Below, piece by piece: positions 54,406-62,606 of a stretch of DNA of 64,000 nucleotides. The translations under genes and the position numbers were made by a program. Position 1 is the stretch's first letter. Every line of letters starts with the position of its first letter. The notes below the pieces were generated by a model. It was not told where the DNA came from. It searched no databases and saw nothing but the letters and a program-made list of their open reading frames with translations. This DNA comes from Bowmanella dokdonensis. Its GTDB lineage: Bacteria > Pseudomonadota > Gammaproteobacteria > Enterobacterales > Alteromonadaceae. The stretch covers positions 186,001 to 250,000 of the forward strand of contig NZ_JAFKCV010000004.1 of NCBI RefSeq assembly GCF_017254865.1, read 5' to 3'.

Positions 54406-54431
54406 ATGGAGGCGCTCATGGAGGTCAGAGC

Positions 54432-55184
54432 TTGACGAGGGGTTGGCTGGGATTCATTGTCTGGTGCTGGATGACTGCTGCAAATGCATTTGAGCAGGAG
54501 GCAGATGTGCTGGTGCTGCCTATCCATGAACGTGACAAGCCGCCACTGGCCTACCTACAAAATGGTCAGCACACTGGCATTTATACCGAGTTGTTTCGTG
54601 CTGTGCTGGAGGGTGCCGGTATCCCCTTTCGCTTTATTCCCACTCCCAGCAAGCGCAACCAGAGAATGTTTTTGCAGGGGAAGATCCCCATGGCCTGCTG
54701 CGTCAATCCCGCCTGGTATATGGAGCCAGAGGAGCAATTGGTGCAGGTGTTCAGCGACCCACTCTATGTGACCCGTGACCTGTTTGTGTTTCCCCCCGGT
54801 AAGGCATTTGATGTGGACAGGACGGATGCATTTAAAGATAAGCGGGTTGCCCTGGTGCTGGGGTATGGCTATTTGGGTGAGCAGGCCTTTGTTGATCGTA
54901 TCGATCTGCTCAATGAGGAAGCGGTACTGGGCTTTCTGGCCCTGGGCCGGGCTGATGTGGCCATTGTCAATGAACACATTCTGGACTACTGGCTCAGTCA
55001 GCATCCCGGAGAAGTCGAGCGTGGGCCGGTGCATGACCGGGCCACGCTGCATATCCAGTTGCATCGCAACTGGATCCATCTCCTGGAGTCTCTGAATCAG
55101 GCTATTAATGACTTGATTCAGGACGGGGCAAGGGACAGGATAGTCCAATCCTTTTTGCACGAGGGTGCACCAGATAATGAATAA
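54432..55184 (+). CDS. Periplasmic substrate-binding protein (SBP_bac_3 type)
   Basis: A 250-residue exported protein from TTG with GGAGG upstream. Signal peptide ends MTAANA. The mature part resembles periplasmic amino-acid-type binding proteins (KPPLAYLQNGQHTGIYTELFRAVLEGAGI, FSDPLYVTRDLFVFPPG, GRADVAIVNEHILDYWL). No ABC transporter is nearby, as often for signalling versions of the family. It overlaps the next gene by 8 bases. Confidence 0.75.
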   Translation: MTRGWLGFIVWCWMTAANAFEQEADVLVLPIHERDKPPLAYLQNGQHTGIYTELFRAVLEGAGIPFRFIPTPSKRNQRMFLQGKIPMACCVNPAWYMEPEEQLVQVFSDPLYVTRDLFVFPPGKAFDVDRTDAFKDKRVALVLGYGYLGEQAFVDRIDLLNEEAVLGFLALGRADVAIVNEHILDYWLSQHPGEVERGPVHDRATLHIQLHRNWIHLLESLNQAINDLIQDGARDRIVQSFLHEGAPDNE

Positions 55185-56037
55185 AGGTTTATTGTTACTT
55201 CTGTTTTTCAGCTTTCCCCTGCTGGCTGAACAATGGCGGGATCCCAATCCGGACGACCTGGTTTATATACAGCTTCCCAAGGGCCAGATAGTCATCGAGC
55301 TGGCGCCTTTTATGGCCCCCCATCATGTCAGACAGTTCAAGGCGCTGGTCAGGGAAGGCTTTTATGACGGGCTGGACTTTTACCGGGTGATCGAGGGTTT
55401 TGTTGCTCAGGCCGGCGATGTGGAAGAAACCCGTCCGTCGAAATACAAGGGCATGCTCAAAGCGGAATTCAGCCGCAATATTGCTCCGGACTCGGCCTAT
55501 ACGCTGGTGCAATCGCCCGAATTCATTGCTCCCCAGACCGGCTACCTGCAAGGCTTTGCCGCAGGGCGCGACCCACAGGCGGGGTTGGAATGGTTGCTTC
55601 ATTGTCCCGGCACTGTGGCCATGGCGCGCAACAATGAGGCCGACAGCGGCAGCACCGACTTTTATATCGTCATAGGTCAGGCGCCCAGGCATCTGGACCG
55701 CAATATGAGCGTATTCGGCCGTGTGATCTACGGCATGGAGTATGTGCAGGCCCTGCCCAGGGGCAACCCCGAGGTGGAGATGGGCGTAATTAAAGACGCT
55801 GGCCAGCGCGGCAAAATCGAGAAGGCCTGGGTGGCCAGCGACATGCCGGCCGACCAGCGCCTTATACTGCAGGTGCAGGAACAGGACAGCGAGGCGGTAC
55901 AAAAGCGCCTGGCCAGTGCCCGCACTATGGATAGTCCGTTTTACCATTTCAGAGGCAACGGCAAACTGGATATCTGTTATTACCCGTTGAAAAGCCGTCT
56001 TCGGCCCTCTGACCAGCCGCCAGCCGGCACGGAGTGA
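55177..56037 (+). CDS. Exported cyclophilin-type peptidyl-prolyl isomerase
   Basis: A 286-residue protein with signal peptide MNKGLLLLLFFSFPLLAEQ. Cyclophilin core: VYIQLPKGQIVIELAPFMAP and EGFYDGLDFYRVIEGFVAQAGD, with later MARNNEADSGSTDFYIVIG. It catalyses proline isomerisation in the periplasm. The ATG lies within the end of the binding-protein gene; they are cotranscribed. About 60 residues at the C-terminus are extra to the fold. Confidence 0.85.
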   Translation: MNKGLLLLLFFSFPLLAEQWRDPNPDDLVYIQLPKGQIVIELAPFMAPHHVRQFKALVREGFYDGLDFYRVIEGFVAQAGDVEETRPSKYKGMLKAEFSRNIAPDSAYTLVQSPEFIAPQTGYLQGFAAGRDPQAGLEWLLHCPGTVAMARNNEADSGSTDFYIVIGQAPRHLDRNMSVFGRVIYGMEYVQALPRGNPEVEMGVIKDAGQRGKIEKAWVASDMPADQRLILQVQEQDSEAVQKRLASARTMDSPFYHFRGNGKLDICYYPLKSRLRPSDQPPAGTE

Positions 56038-56056
56038 CGGGACCCGGTCGAATTTC

Positions 56057-56487
56057 TTAAAACATCAGGTTCAGCGTTACGCCATACACCCAGAGGGTTT
56101 TGCTATCCACTCTGTCGAGACTGACCGTCGGGCAATACCTAAGTTTTCTGTCAGGTGAAAATCATAGGCGGCGCTGAGCCTGAATAATACCAATCGGATT
56201 AATCTTTAGTGCCTTCAGCGAAAGCCAAAATGTTCGATACCAAGGCACCTGTATGAAGGTCGTCGTGCAATTCCGGGGTTTTCTCCCATATCAGGCCGGC
56301 GCCCCAGGCAGGGGTGAAAGGGTATTCGTATTCCAGACCCAAGGTGTCTTCACTGGCATGGTTCGTATCTGTGATGCCGTAAAATACCCCCAGTACCTGA
56401 GCCTTGAATGGGCCGGAGGCAGCGGATAAGGACGAGCCGCTTAACAACTATAGCGGCCCACAGCAGGTTAGTTCGGGCGGTCGGCAT
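56057..56487 (-). pseudogene. Decayed small outer-membrane beta-barrel protein
   Basis: The minus strand contains a signal peptide (ATG at 56487: MPTARTNLLWAAIVV), a frameshift near 56445, then LSAASGPFKAQVLGVFYG and YEYPFTPAWGAGLIWEK, a barrel N-terminal half. The middle is replaced by a MITE end (56188-56261). The C-terminus survives in another frame as RLSAAYDFHLTENLG, a second frameshift, and YGVTLNLMF ending in Phe. So at least two frameshifts plus a missing middle. Confidence 0.75.
56188..56261. mobile_element. Truncated MITE-like element (left 74 bases)
   Basis: TACCAATCGGATTAATCTTT continuing through TTCGATACCAAGGC to GTATGAAGGTC matches bases 18284-18357 of the complete copy at most positions, then similarity stops abruptly. 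The other end is absent. It lies inside the barrel pseudogene. Confidence 0.8.
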
Positions 56488-56576
56488 GGGAATATCCGTC
56501 AGGTCAAAATGCTATGCTAACCATTCCCGCCTTGGCGAAAAAGCCCAACAGCCCCTTAGTCAGGATGCTGCCATTT

Positions 56577-57014
56577 TTAGGGCTGGGCCTGCATATGAAA
56601 CTCATACTGGTCTTCGCCGGTTATTTTAAAGCCAAGGCGCAGGTACAGATTCAGGGCCGGGTTCTGCTTGAGTACGGTGAGTTTCACCGGGCGTCCGTCC
56701 GCCCCGGCCAGTACCTGCCTGACCACCTGAGCCCCCAGTCCGCGACCCTGATACTCCGGATCGATTTGCAACTGCATAATAGTCACCTCGTCCCGACTTA
56801 ACCGGTATTTCAGGTTGCCTATGCGCTGTCCCTGCCAAATCACCAGATGATAACAGTGGTAATCATGGGCAATCCGCCGCCAGTGTTCGTCATCGGAAAG
56901 AAACAGACCTGCCGCTTCCAGGTGTTCGACCATGGTCCGTTTTCGAAGGTCAAACAGATAGTCCTTGTCGGCGGTGGTCGCCGGCACCCAGGACAGGGTG
57001 GCGGATTTTTCCAT
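56577..57014 (-). CDS. GNAT-family N-acetyltransferase
   Basis: A 145-residue protein with the acetyl-CoA-binding motif, MQLQIDPEYQGRGLGAQVVR (Q/RxxGxG/A pattern), and strand LTVLKQNPALNLYLRLGFKI. Substrate unknown. The ATG overlaps the stop of the cupin gene by one base (TGATG), so the two are cotranslated. Confidence 0.85.
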   Translation of the reverse strand: MEKSATLSWVPATTADKDYLFDLRKRTMVEHLEAAGLFLSDDEHWRRIAHDYHCYHLVIWQGQRIGNLKYRLSRDEVTIMQLQIDPEYQGRGLGAQVVRQVLAGADGRPVKLTVLKQNPALNLYLRLGFKITGEDQYEFHMQAQP

Positions 57015-57502
57015 CAGGTCTTTTTGCCCGCCTGGGGCTCCTCTATGGCATTCAAATCGACCAGATTCCAGGGCAGGTCTTTATTGCGGAACAGGCGCTT
57101 ATTCAGCCTGGGATAGTCGGCCACATCATGGTCCAGCCGTTGTCCCACCACCAGACATCTGAGCACGACCTCGCCGCTGTTCTTCAGACTGTGGGCCAGA
57201 CCGCCGGCCCGGTAGCCGATAAAGTCGCCGGGTCCGACCGCAAAAGTCTCATCGCCAAGGGTCGCCAGGGCTTCGCCTTCCAGAATATAGACGCACTCGT
57301 CCTCATGGTGATGGCAGTGCAGCTCTGTACTTTCAAAGCCCGGCTGTACTTCGATAAGGTGAATACCAAATCCGCTAAGACCGGTAGCATCACCCAGGGA
57401 TTTATTGATCCGCCTGGCTTGGTCGTTCAGATAATGGGTCTTGACCAAGCCCTGCATGGATTCAATCTCTTCTTTTGTCAGCAGGTATTTTTCCATTGTC
57501 AT
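57014..57502 (-). CDS. Cupin-domain protein
   Basis: A 162-residue protein with a cupin fold: LHCHHHEDECVYILEGEALATLG contains the metal-binding His residues (HxH...E), and the second motif is GDFIGYRAGGLAHSLKNSG with the last His. Soluble, function open; likely metal- or small-molecule-binding. Start unsure: ATG at 57502, 57496 or 57529, none with a strong ribosome site. First gene of the pair with the acetyltransferase. Confidence 0.75.
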   Translation of the reverse strand: MTMEKYLLTKEEIESMQGLVKTHYLNDQARRINKSLGDATGLSGFGIHLIEVQPGFESTELHCHHHEDECVYILEGEALATLGDETFAVGPGDFIGYRAGGLAHSLKNSGEVVLRCLVVGQRLDHDVADYPRLNKRLFRNKDLPWNLVDLNAIEEPQAGKKT

Positions 57503-57547
57503 TTTTTCGGTTGGAAGGCTGTCTCGCATGTTGGCGGGTCCGGTGCG

Positions 57548-57748
57548 TCATTGATCCACCACTTCCTCTCGGGCCTTCTCATATTCCTCATAGGAGCGAT
57601 CCATCCCCTCCATGCAGCGATCATATTCAGTGGGCGGCAGCTTCAGGCATTCGTTGCGTTTATTGATCTGAAAATTGTTGTAAACGGCCTTGTTGCTGCA
57701 TCCTGTTATGCAAAGAACGAGCAGCATCAAGGTCAGGGTGGTTTTCAT
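57548..57748 (-). CDS. Small lipoprotein of unknown function
   Basis: A 66-residue predicted lipoprotein: MKTTLTLMLLVLCITGC gives the lipobox with Cys17, then a charged helical tail with Cys residues in RNECLKLPPTEYDRCMEGMD. AAGGAGAG lies just before the ATG. It is too small for domain calls. No family is recognised. Confidence 0.7.
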   Translation of the reverse strand: MKTTLTLMLLVLCITGCSNKAVYNNFQINKRNECLKLPPTEYDRCMEGMDRSYEEYEKAREEVVDQ

Positions 57749-58054
57749 ATGAGGCTCTCCTTGGAATTAATTATCAGGGTAACTTCTATCACTGAAGGCC
57801 AAATTGCAAAACAAGATTTGTATGTTTTTTGTAACATCGGCAGATCAGCTCTGGGATGAAACATCTCTGGCTGACGTTTGTCCGGGGTGGCGTCTTTGTG
57901 GCGCGTACAGGAGATATCCCGGGGCCCAGTGCAAACCCCTGTCAGAACTCATGAATTGCTCACGTACCGGCATGGCAGATTTACAAGACAGTGAGTTGGG
58001 TGATAACGCCAACGGAAGAATTTCCTGAATCACAGACGCCGTATTCCTGTTCTG
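57749..58054. other. Gene-free 306-base gap
   Basis: Between the small lipoprotein and the hydrolase I see only short frames that look random and no clear hairpin. The part right of 57749 probably holds the lipoprotein promoter. Confidence 0.4.
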
Positions 58055-58903
58055 TCAGTTAACTCGCCCTTCCAATGCACCAACAAAGGCTGCATGCACA
58101 GGGGTGGAGGGATCCAGAAATCTGTAGTCCAGCAGATGGTCCAGGTCCTGATAATTGAGATGCCGGCATGTTGTCTGTCTAGTTGCATTCATACGCTGGC
58201 ACACTGCCTCAGCCATTTGTGATGAAGGCCAGATCTCATCTTGCGTGCCGGTCAACAGGGTAACCCGTCCTTTGATATTTTCTACTGGAATATCCGCCTG
58301 GACTCCATCCTTGCGATTGGCCAGGGACTGATCGTAGAGATCCCGCAGGCTACTCACCGGACCGCCGGGGTTGAAGGGTACATGGGACAGCGGTTTGCCA
58401 TCCAGAGTCCAACTGGAATCCGGCACTTTCTGCCAGTCCTTAAGGATCCCAGCCCACAATACTGAGCTGGGCGCTATGGCGACCACCCGCTGGATGCCTG
58501 CATCGTGCGAGGCGAGCAACAGCGCCAGCTCCGCTCCTTTGGACCAGCCTACCAGGATGATCCCATCTCGGCTGCCTCTATGCTTAGCGGCCAGCCAATC
58601 CAATGCCCGGTGGAAGTATTCCAGTGGGATTTTTTCCAGCTCATCGGGCAACCCCGGCGCATTAAAATACGCCAGCGCCAGGACCGGGAAACCCGCCTCT
58701 GCCACTGGTTTTGCCAGCTTATCCGGGATCCCTCCCTCGGAACCACCCAACACCAACACTGGCTGTTTCCCGCTCTGGCTGGCGGGTGTGTAGTAGTGGC
58801 CGACCAGTCCCTTGTCCCGCACAGATACAGGTCCAGCAGACTCGGCTAATGCAAACAGCGGCAGTACCAGCAAACAGATAATGCACAAAGTTCTTATCAG
58901 CAT
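58055..58903 (-). CDS. Exported alpha/beta-hydrolase, BAAT-type
   Basis: A 282-residue protein with signal peptide ending PLFALAES. The hydrolase domain matches the acyl-CoA thioester hydrolase/BAAT C-terminal group: VLVLGGSEGGIPDKLA, YFNAPGLPDELEKIPLEYF, and the nucleophile elbow VGWSKGAELAL. The start follows GAGAGGATC, and an upstream in-frame ATG adds 17 residues without a ribosome site. Role in the periplasm unknown; no partner genes. Confidence 0.82.
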   Translation of the reverse strand: MLIRTLCIICLLVLPLFALAESAGPVSVRDKGLVGHYYTPASQSGKQPVLVLGGSEGGIPDKLAKPVAEAGFPVLALAYFNAPGLPDELEKIPLEYFHRALDWLAAKHRGSRDGIILVGWSKGAELALLLASHDAGIQRVVAIAPSSVLWAGILKDWQKVPDSSWTLDGKPLSHVPFNPGGPVSSLRDLYDQSLANRKDGVQADIPVENIKGRVTLLTGTQDEIWPSSQMAEAVCQRMNATRQTTCRHLNYQDLDHLLDYRFLDPSTPVHAAFVGALEGRVN

Positions 58904-59102
58904 GATCCTCTCTTTAGATAAGACATTGAAACAAAACAAAAATTCAGTATCCACAATCAGCTAGTGCTTGCAAGCCGCAGGGGGCAATTCACAGCCATCC
59001 AATTAGGCAGTGAAAGTGCGCAGGGCATTGACAGGGCGTGGGTTGCTAGCGACAAAAGCAGGGAGTCTATTGTTTAGCCAATAAAGTTCAGAGTAATTGC
59101 GG

Positions 59103-59476
59103 CTAACCTTGTTCGGTAAAATCACCGGGAAGAGAGTAAGCCGCTCCCTGGCATTCCATATAGGCCAGGCAGGTGCCCTGGCGGGTGATTCCGCAGGCAT
59201 CTACCACCGGCGCCTAAATCCAACGCTTTAATTTTTAGCTCGTTAATCAGGGCGCGACGGCTGGGTTTACCTTCGTCTGCCCTGGCCTGGCAATAAGATG
59301 CTCCTGTTATTCCCAGAAGCTCGGCGTTAAAACCGGCTATCTCGGCAACAAGAGTATTCTTCGACAATCAGGGTTTTTGTTTTGGCAAGAGTATAGGAAC
59401 CAAGATTGCTGTTAAATGTCACCCCATGACAGCCGGCCAGCAGAGCAGATATGAGTAAAAGCCCGCTTTTTTTCAT
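59103..59476 (-). pseudogene. rcsF: Frameshifted RcsF-like outer-membrane lipoprotein
   Basis: Three frames in series encode one protein. Frame 1 from ATG 59476: MKKSGLLLISALLAGC with lipid Cys16, then FNSNLGSYTLAKTKTLIVEE. Frame 2 (59340-59205): EIAGFNAELLGITGASYCQA and ALINELKIKALDLGAG. Frame 3 (to TAG at 59103): VVDACGITRQGTCLAYMECQ. The four Cys (SYC, DAC, GTC, MEC) match the two-disulfide pattern of RcsF, sensor of envelope stress for the Rcs phosphorelay. Two single-base shifts break it, near 59345 and 59205. AAGGAT precedes the ATG. Sequencing error is an alternative. Confidence 0.7.
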
Positions 59477-59514
59477 TTGCTTATCCTTCATTGTCTTTCC
59501 ATGACTCCCCAGCA

Positions 59515-60030
59515 TTATTCCAACCGGTGTGCCATTTTACACGCCATGGCAATAGGAATGCCCACTGCCAAGATATGAACCAACAGGGAAAACCCTTGCC
59601 AAAGGGGATCCTCCGGCGACGGGCCTGCCGCCGATAAAGGGACTACCACATAGGTCATGACCAGATACAAAAGCATGCCATATATGGCCCCCCAGACAAG
59701 CGGAGACCGATGCAGTCTGGCATAGCGTTGTGCCATCACAAAATAAGTGGCAGCCATCAGCAAGGCGATCATAAAATGCAGCAGCAGACCTGCCGCAGCA
59801 GTTCCCAGGCCACCCTGAAAACTCCCTTGCCCGAGCAGACCCGCGGCAACGGATTGTAAAATTCGCGTCGGGGGGAGTCCGGCTTTGACATACCAGAACA
59901 GGCAGGCATACAGAATATCCAGGCTACCGGCGATCAATCCTGCCATGAGGATAAAAGGAGAGAGGTAGGATCGGAGCATTGATGTTTGTGCCTGGACGGT
60001 GGATTTGCCCAAATTAGCAGACCGGACCAT
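59515..60030 (-). CDS. Four-TM membrane protein of unknown function
   Basis: A 171-residue protein with four hydrophobic segments (about residues 28-45, 72-95, 110-130, 143-163). No family is claimed. An alternative ATG lies at 59979. It is upstream of the RcsF-like remnant on the same strand, 38 bases away. Confidence 0.6.
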   Translation of the reverse strand: MVRSANLGKSTVQAQTSMLRSYLSPFILMAGLIAGSLDILYACLFWYVKAGLPPTRILQSVAAGLLGQGSFQGGLGTAAAGLLLHFMIALLMAATYFVMAQRYARLHRSPLVWGAIYGMLLYLVMTYVVVPLSAAGPSPEDPLWQGFSLLVHILAVGIPIAMACKMAHRLE

Positions 60031-60137
60031 AAATCCCAACTTTGTTTGGATGCCTCAAGGTGCCTGGCGGTTTGCAGATGAGGATCTCTTTTGGGTCAAT
60101 GAAAATGACTGCCATTTACATCCTGCTACCAGTATTC

Positions 60138-61424
60138 CTAGTCGACTGACTTGGGCAACAGCAGCCGGAAACGGGCTCCGCCCAGGTCACTGCGGTCAAC
60201 CTGGATCCGCCCGTCGTGCCAGCTCAGTACCCGTTCAACTATAGCCAGACCCAGTCCGTAACTACCCGACTGACGGCAGTGCTGAAGGCTGACAAAAGGC
60301 TTGAGTATGTTGTCCTTCTGGCTTGGCTCTATGCCTGGTCCGTTGTCTTCTATGGTAACTCGATACCAGTCGCCCTGCTCATCAAGGGTGACCTGTAGTT
60401 TTCCTTTGGCGAAGCGCGCACCGTTGGCCAGCACATTGGTAATTGCCCGGCTGAGCCAGTGGCTGTCGCCCGTTAGCAGCAAGGTCCGTTCAGGAAGTTT
60501 GGCCGTCAACTCTGCACGGTGTTGGCTGGCCAGAGGCGCGAAGGCCTGCAAGTTGGTCTGCAGCAGCTCGGTCAAATCCAGGCGCTGGCGTTGAATCCTG
60601 GTTCCCTGACGCTCCAGGCTGGCAAAATCCAGAAAGGCGGCCAGCATTTTTTCCATTCGTTCCAGGTCCGCTTCCAATCGCTGCAGATACTGGTTTTTCT
60701 CGGCCAGGTCATTACTGTCCAGGGCCGCATCCAGGCCAAAGCGGAAACAGGCCAGCGGGGTGCGCAGATCGTGACTCAGGCTGCTGGCCAGGAGGCGGTT
60801 TTCGGCAATCAACTGCTCGATACGCTGGGCCATCTGGTTGAAGCTATGCTCCAGTTCGGCCACATAGGACGTGCGACTGGGAGGCACCCTGGCCTGTAGC
60901 TCTCCTTTGCCGAAGCGGGAGGCAACGTGAGTGAGCAGGGACAACCGGCGGGTCAGCGGCAGCAGCCAGATGCCCATCATCACTGCCAAACCGGAGTACA
61001 GGGAAAGGGTCAGGAGCAGGTCCCGTTCGCTGTCTGTTGGTTGCAAGGGGGGCAGGGCCAGTTTCAGCAGGTACTGGGGATGCCCGGGCAGGCTGGCCAG
61101 CAGATAGGGTCCGTCGCTGGACTCCAGCAACAGTCCACCTGGCTGTTGCAATGCGGGCTTGAGATCGCCGGGCAGCGCCAGGTCTGATGCGCCCTCCAGG
61201 CTCAACTGCAGGGGCAGGGCAGCGGCCAGCAGTGCGACTTGTTGTGGCAGATCCCGGCTGGTATCCAGATTGTGGCGCAGCCCTTCGAACAACTGGCTCA
61301 GGTGGGTATAGTCCTGGTGATTGGGTGTATCTCGGTGCTCCTCCACCCATCTGTCTATGCCCCAGCCCAGCAGAAACAAGGTGAGCAGGGCGGTCAAGAG
61401 TAAACTCACATAGATACGGCTCAT
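60138..61424 (-). CDS. Sensor histidine kinase (RstB-like)
   Basis: A 428-residue membrane kinase: TM1 (about 8-25), a periplasmic domain (about 26-145), TM2 (about 147-165), HAMP, HisKA with SLSHDLRTPLACFRFGLD, and HATPase with RAITNVLANGARFAKG, IEDNGPGIEPSQ and GSYGLGLAIVERVL. The end LGGARFRLLLP resembles E. coli RstB. It follows the response regulator gene by 29 bases. Signals and DNA targets are unknown. Confidence 0.88.
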   Translation of the reverse strand: MSRIYVSLLLTALLTLFLLGWGIDRWVEEHRDTPNHQDYTHLSQLFEGLRHNLDTSRDLPQQVALLAAALPLQLSLEGASDLALPGDLKPALQQPGGLLLESSDGPYLLASLPGHPQYLLKLALPPLQPTDSERDLLLTLSLYSGLAVMMGIWLLPLTRRLSLLTHVASRFGKGELQARVPPSRTSYVAELEHSFNQMAQRIEQLIAENRLLASSLSHDLRTPLACFRFGLDAALDSNDLAEKNQYLQRLEADLERMEKMLAAFLDFASLERQGTRIQRQRLDLTELLQTNLQAFAPLASQHRAELTAKLPERTLLLTGDSHWLSRAITNVLANGARFAKGKLQVTLDEQGDWYRVTIEDNGPGIEPSQKDNILKPFVSLQHCRQSGSYGLGLAIVERVLSWHDGRIQVDRSDLGGARFRLLLPKSVD

Positions 61425-61453
61425 GTCAGACCCGATCCTGGTCAGTCATACTT

Positions 61454-62197
61454 TTATTCCCAGGCGTCGGCGACAAACAGATAGCCCTTGCCCCAGGCCG
61501 TTTTTATCCGTTTTGGAGTATGGGTGTCGTCCCCGAGCTTCCTGCGCAGGGTGGAGATCATCACATCGAACCAACGATCCAGTCCGTCGTATTCACGTCC
61601 CTTAAGCTGTTTGAATGCTTCATCCCGATCGATAATCCGCCCGGCATGACTGGCCAGATACCACAACATGGCAAATTCGTTGCTGGACAGCTCCACTTCC
61701 TCGCCGGCCAGGACTGTACGGTTGGCATGGCGGTTCAGGTTCAACTGGCCAAACTGCAGCATATGCCCGGCTGGTTCCGCCTCCGGCTGCCGGCGCAACA
61801 GACCCTTGATACGGGCCAGTAAGGCACGCGGGCGCACGGGTTTGACCAGGTAGTCATTGGCACCCACCTCCAGGCCTAATACCTCGTCCAGCTCTTCGCC
61901 CTGGGCTGTCAGCATGATAATGGGAAGATCACTGTGGCGGCGCACTTCCCGGCAAACGGCCAGCCCGTCCATGCCCGGCAGCATCAGGTCCAGCAACATT
62001 AAATCTGGTTGGATCTGTGCGGCAACCTTCACCGCTTCATCACCCCGCAGTACATGAGTGACGGAAAAACCCTGGTTGGTCAGATAGTCGCTGACCCAGC
62101 GGGCCAGGGAGGCATCGTCCTCCACCAGCAGCAGTCTGGCGTAGGGTTCCTGACTGGCGCTTGGCAGGTCAGAAGAAGAATGCAGCGGAATGGACAT
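61454..62197 (-). CDS. OmpR-family response regulator (RstA-like)
   Basis: A 247-residue regulator with a receiver (LLVEDDASLARWV; LLDLMLPGMDG; NDYLVKPVRP) and a winged-helix DNA-binding domain (HAGRIIDRDEAFKQLKGREY; RRKLGDDTHTPKRIKTAWGKGY). The ends match RstA of E. coli closely (YDGLDR and AWE). It is the third gene of the mipA/DUF3019 operon and partner of the downstream kinase. Confidence 0.9.
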   Translation of the reverse strand: MSIPLHSSSDLPSASQEPYARLLLVEDDASLARWVSDYLTNQGFSVTHVLRGDEAVKVAAQIQPDLMLLDLMLPGMDGLAVCREVRRHSDLPIIMLTAQGEELDEVLGLEVGANDYLVKPVRPRALLARIKGLLRRQPEAEPAGHMLQFGQLNLNRHANRTVLAGEEVELSSNEFAMLWYLASHAGRIIDRDEAFKQLKGREYDGLDRWFDVMISTLRRKLGDDTHTPKRIKTAWGKGYLFVADAWE

Positions 62198-62222
62198 GAT
62201 AGGTGACCTCGTTATATCAGGC

Positions 62223-62606
62223 TCAGAACAAACGCCAGCCGCGCTTGCGTCTTTGCGATTTGTAGACCCAGTTTACCTGGATTTCATGTTTGGCCAGGGT
62301 CTGTTGGCCGTTGGTCAGCAACAAACGGGTGGACTGCTCGGCGGCAAATTCAAACTGCCAGTGTCCCTGATTGGCCTTCTGCCAGCAATGCAGCGGCTGT
62401 GTCTGGTCTTCCAGTTGCAGACAGTAGTCGCCAGGCAGCTCACTGTGCCAGGTGACAGCGATAGTGGCATAGCAGGTTCGCCCCTGGTTCAGGGCCACAC
62501 AGGTATCCGGTGTGACGGTCAGAAGTCGGGGTTCGGCAGCCGTCTCACCGGATAACGGCAGACTGGCCAGCAGCAGCAAGGCCCGGGAGATTCCATTAGA
62601 AAACAT
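62223..62606 (-). CDS. Exported DUF3019 protein
   Basis: A 127-residue protein with signal peptide ending SGETAAE and a beta-sandwich-like DUF3019 body: LTVTPDTCVALNQGRTCYA, YCLQLEDQTQPLHCW and LTNGQQTLAKHEIQVNWVYK. Start is the ATG within the end of the MipA/OmpV gene (overlap 11 bases), so it is translated with it. Four Cys could form two disulfides. The role of the family is unknown; its position beside RstA/RstB-like genes is a repeated arrangement in Shewanella-like bacteria. Confidence 0.85.
   Translation of the reverse strand: MFSNGISRALLLLASLPLSGETAAEPRLLTVTPDTCVALNQGRTCYATIAVTWHSELPGDYCLQLEDQTQPLHCWQKANQGHWQFEFAAEQSTRLLLTNGQQTLAKHEIQVNWVYKSQRRKRGWRLF

Noticed and set aside
53900-54430. 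Cobalamin riboswitch upstream of the second TonB receptor
   Set aside because: The gap is only 142 bases and contains no B12-box sequence or expected length.
57845-58033. 62-codon minus-strand frame in the gap after the small lipoprotein
   Set aside because: No ribosome site, no pattern and overlaps another random frame on the opposite strand.
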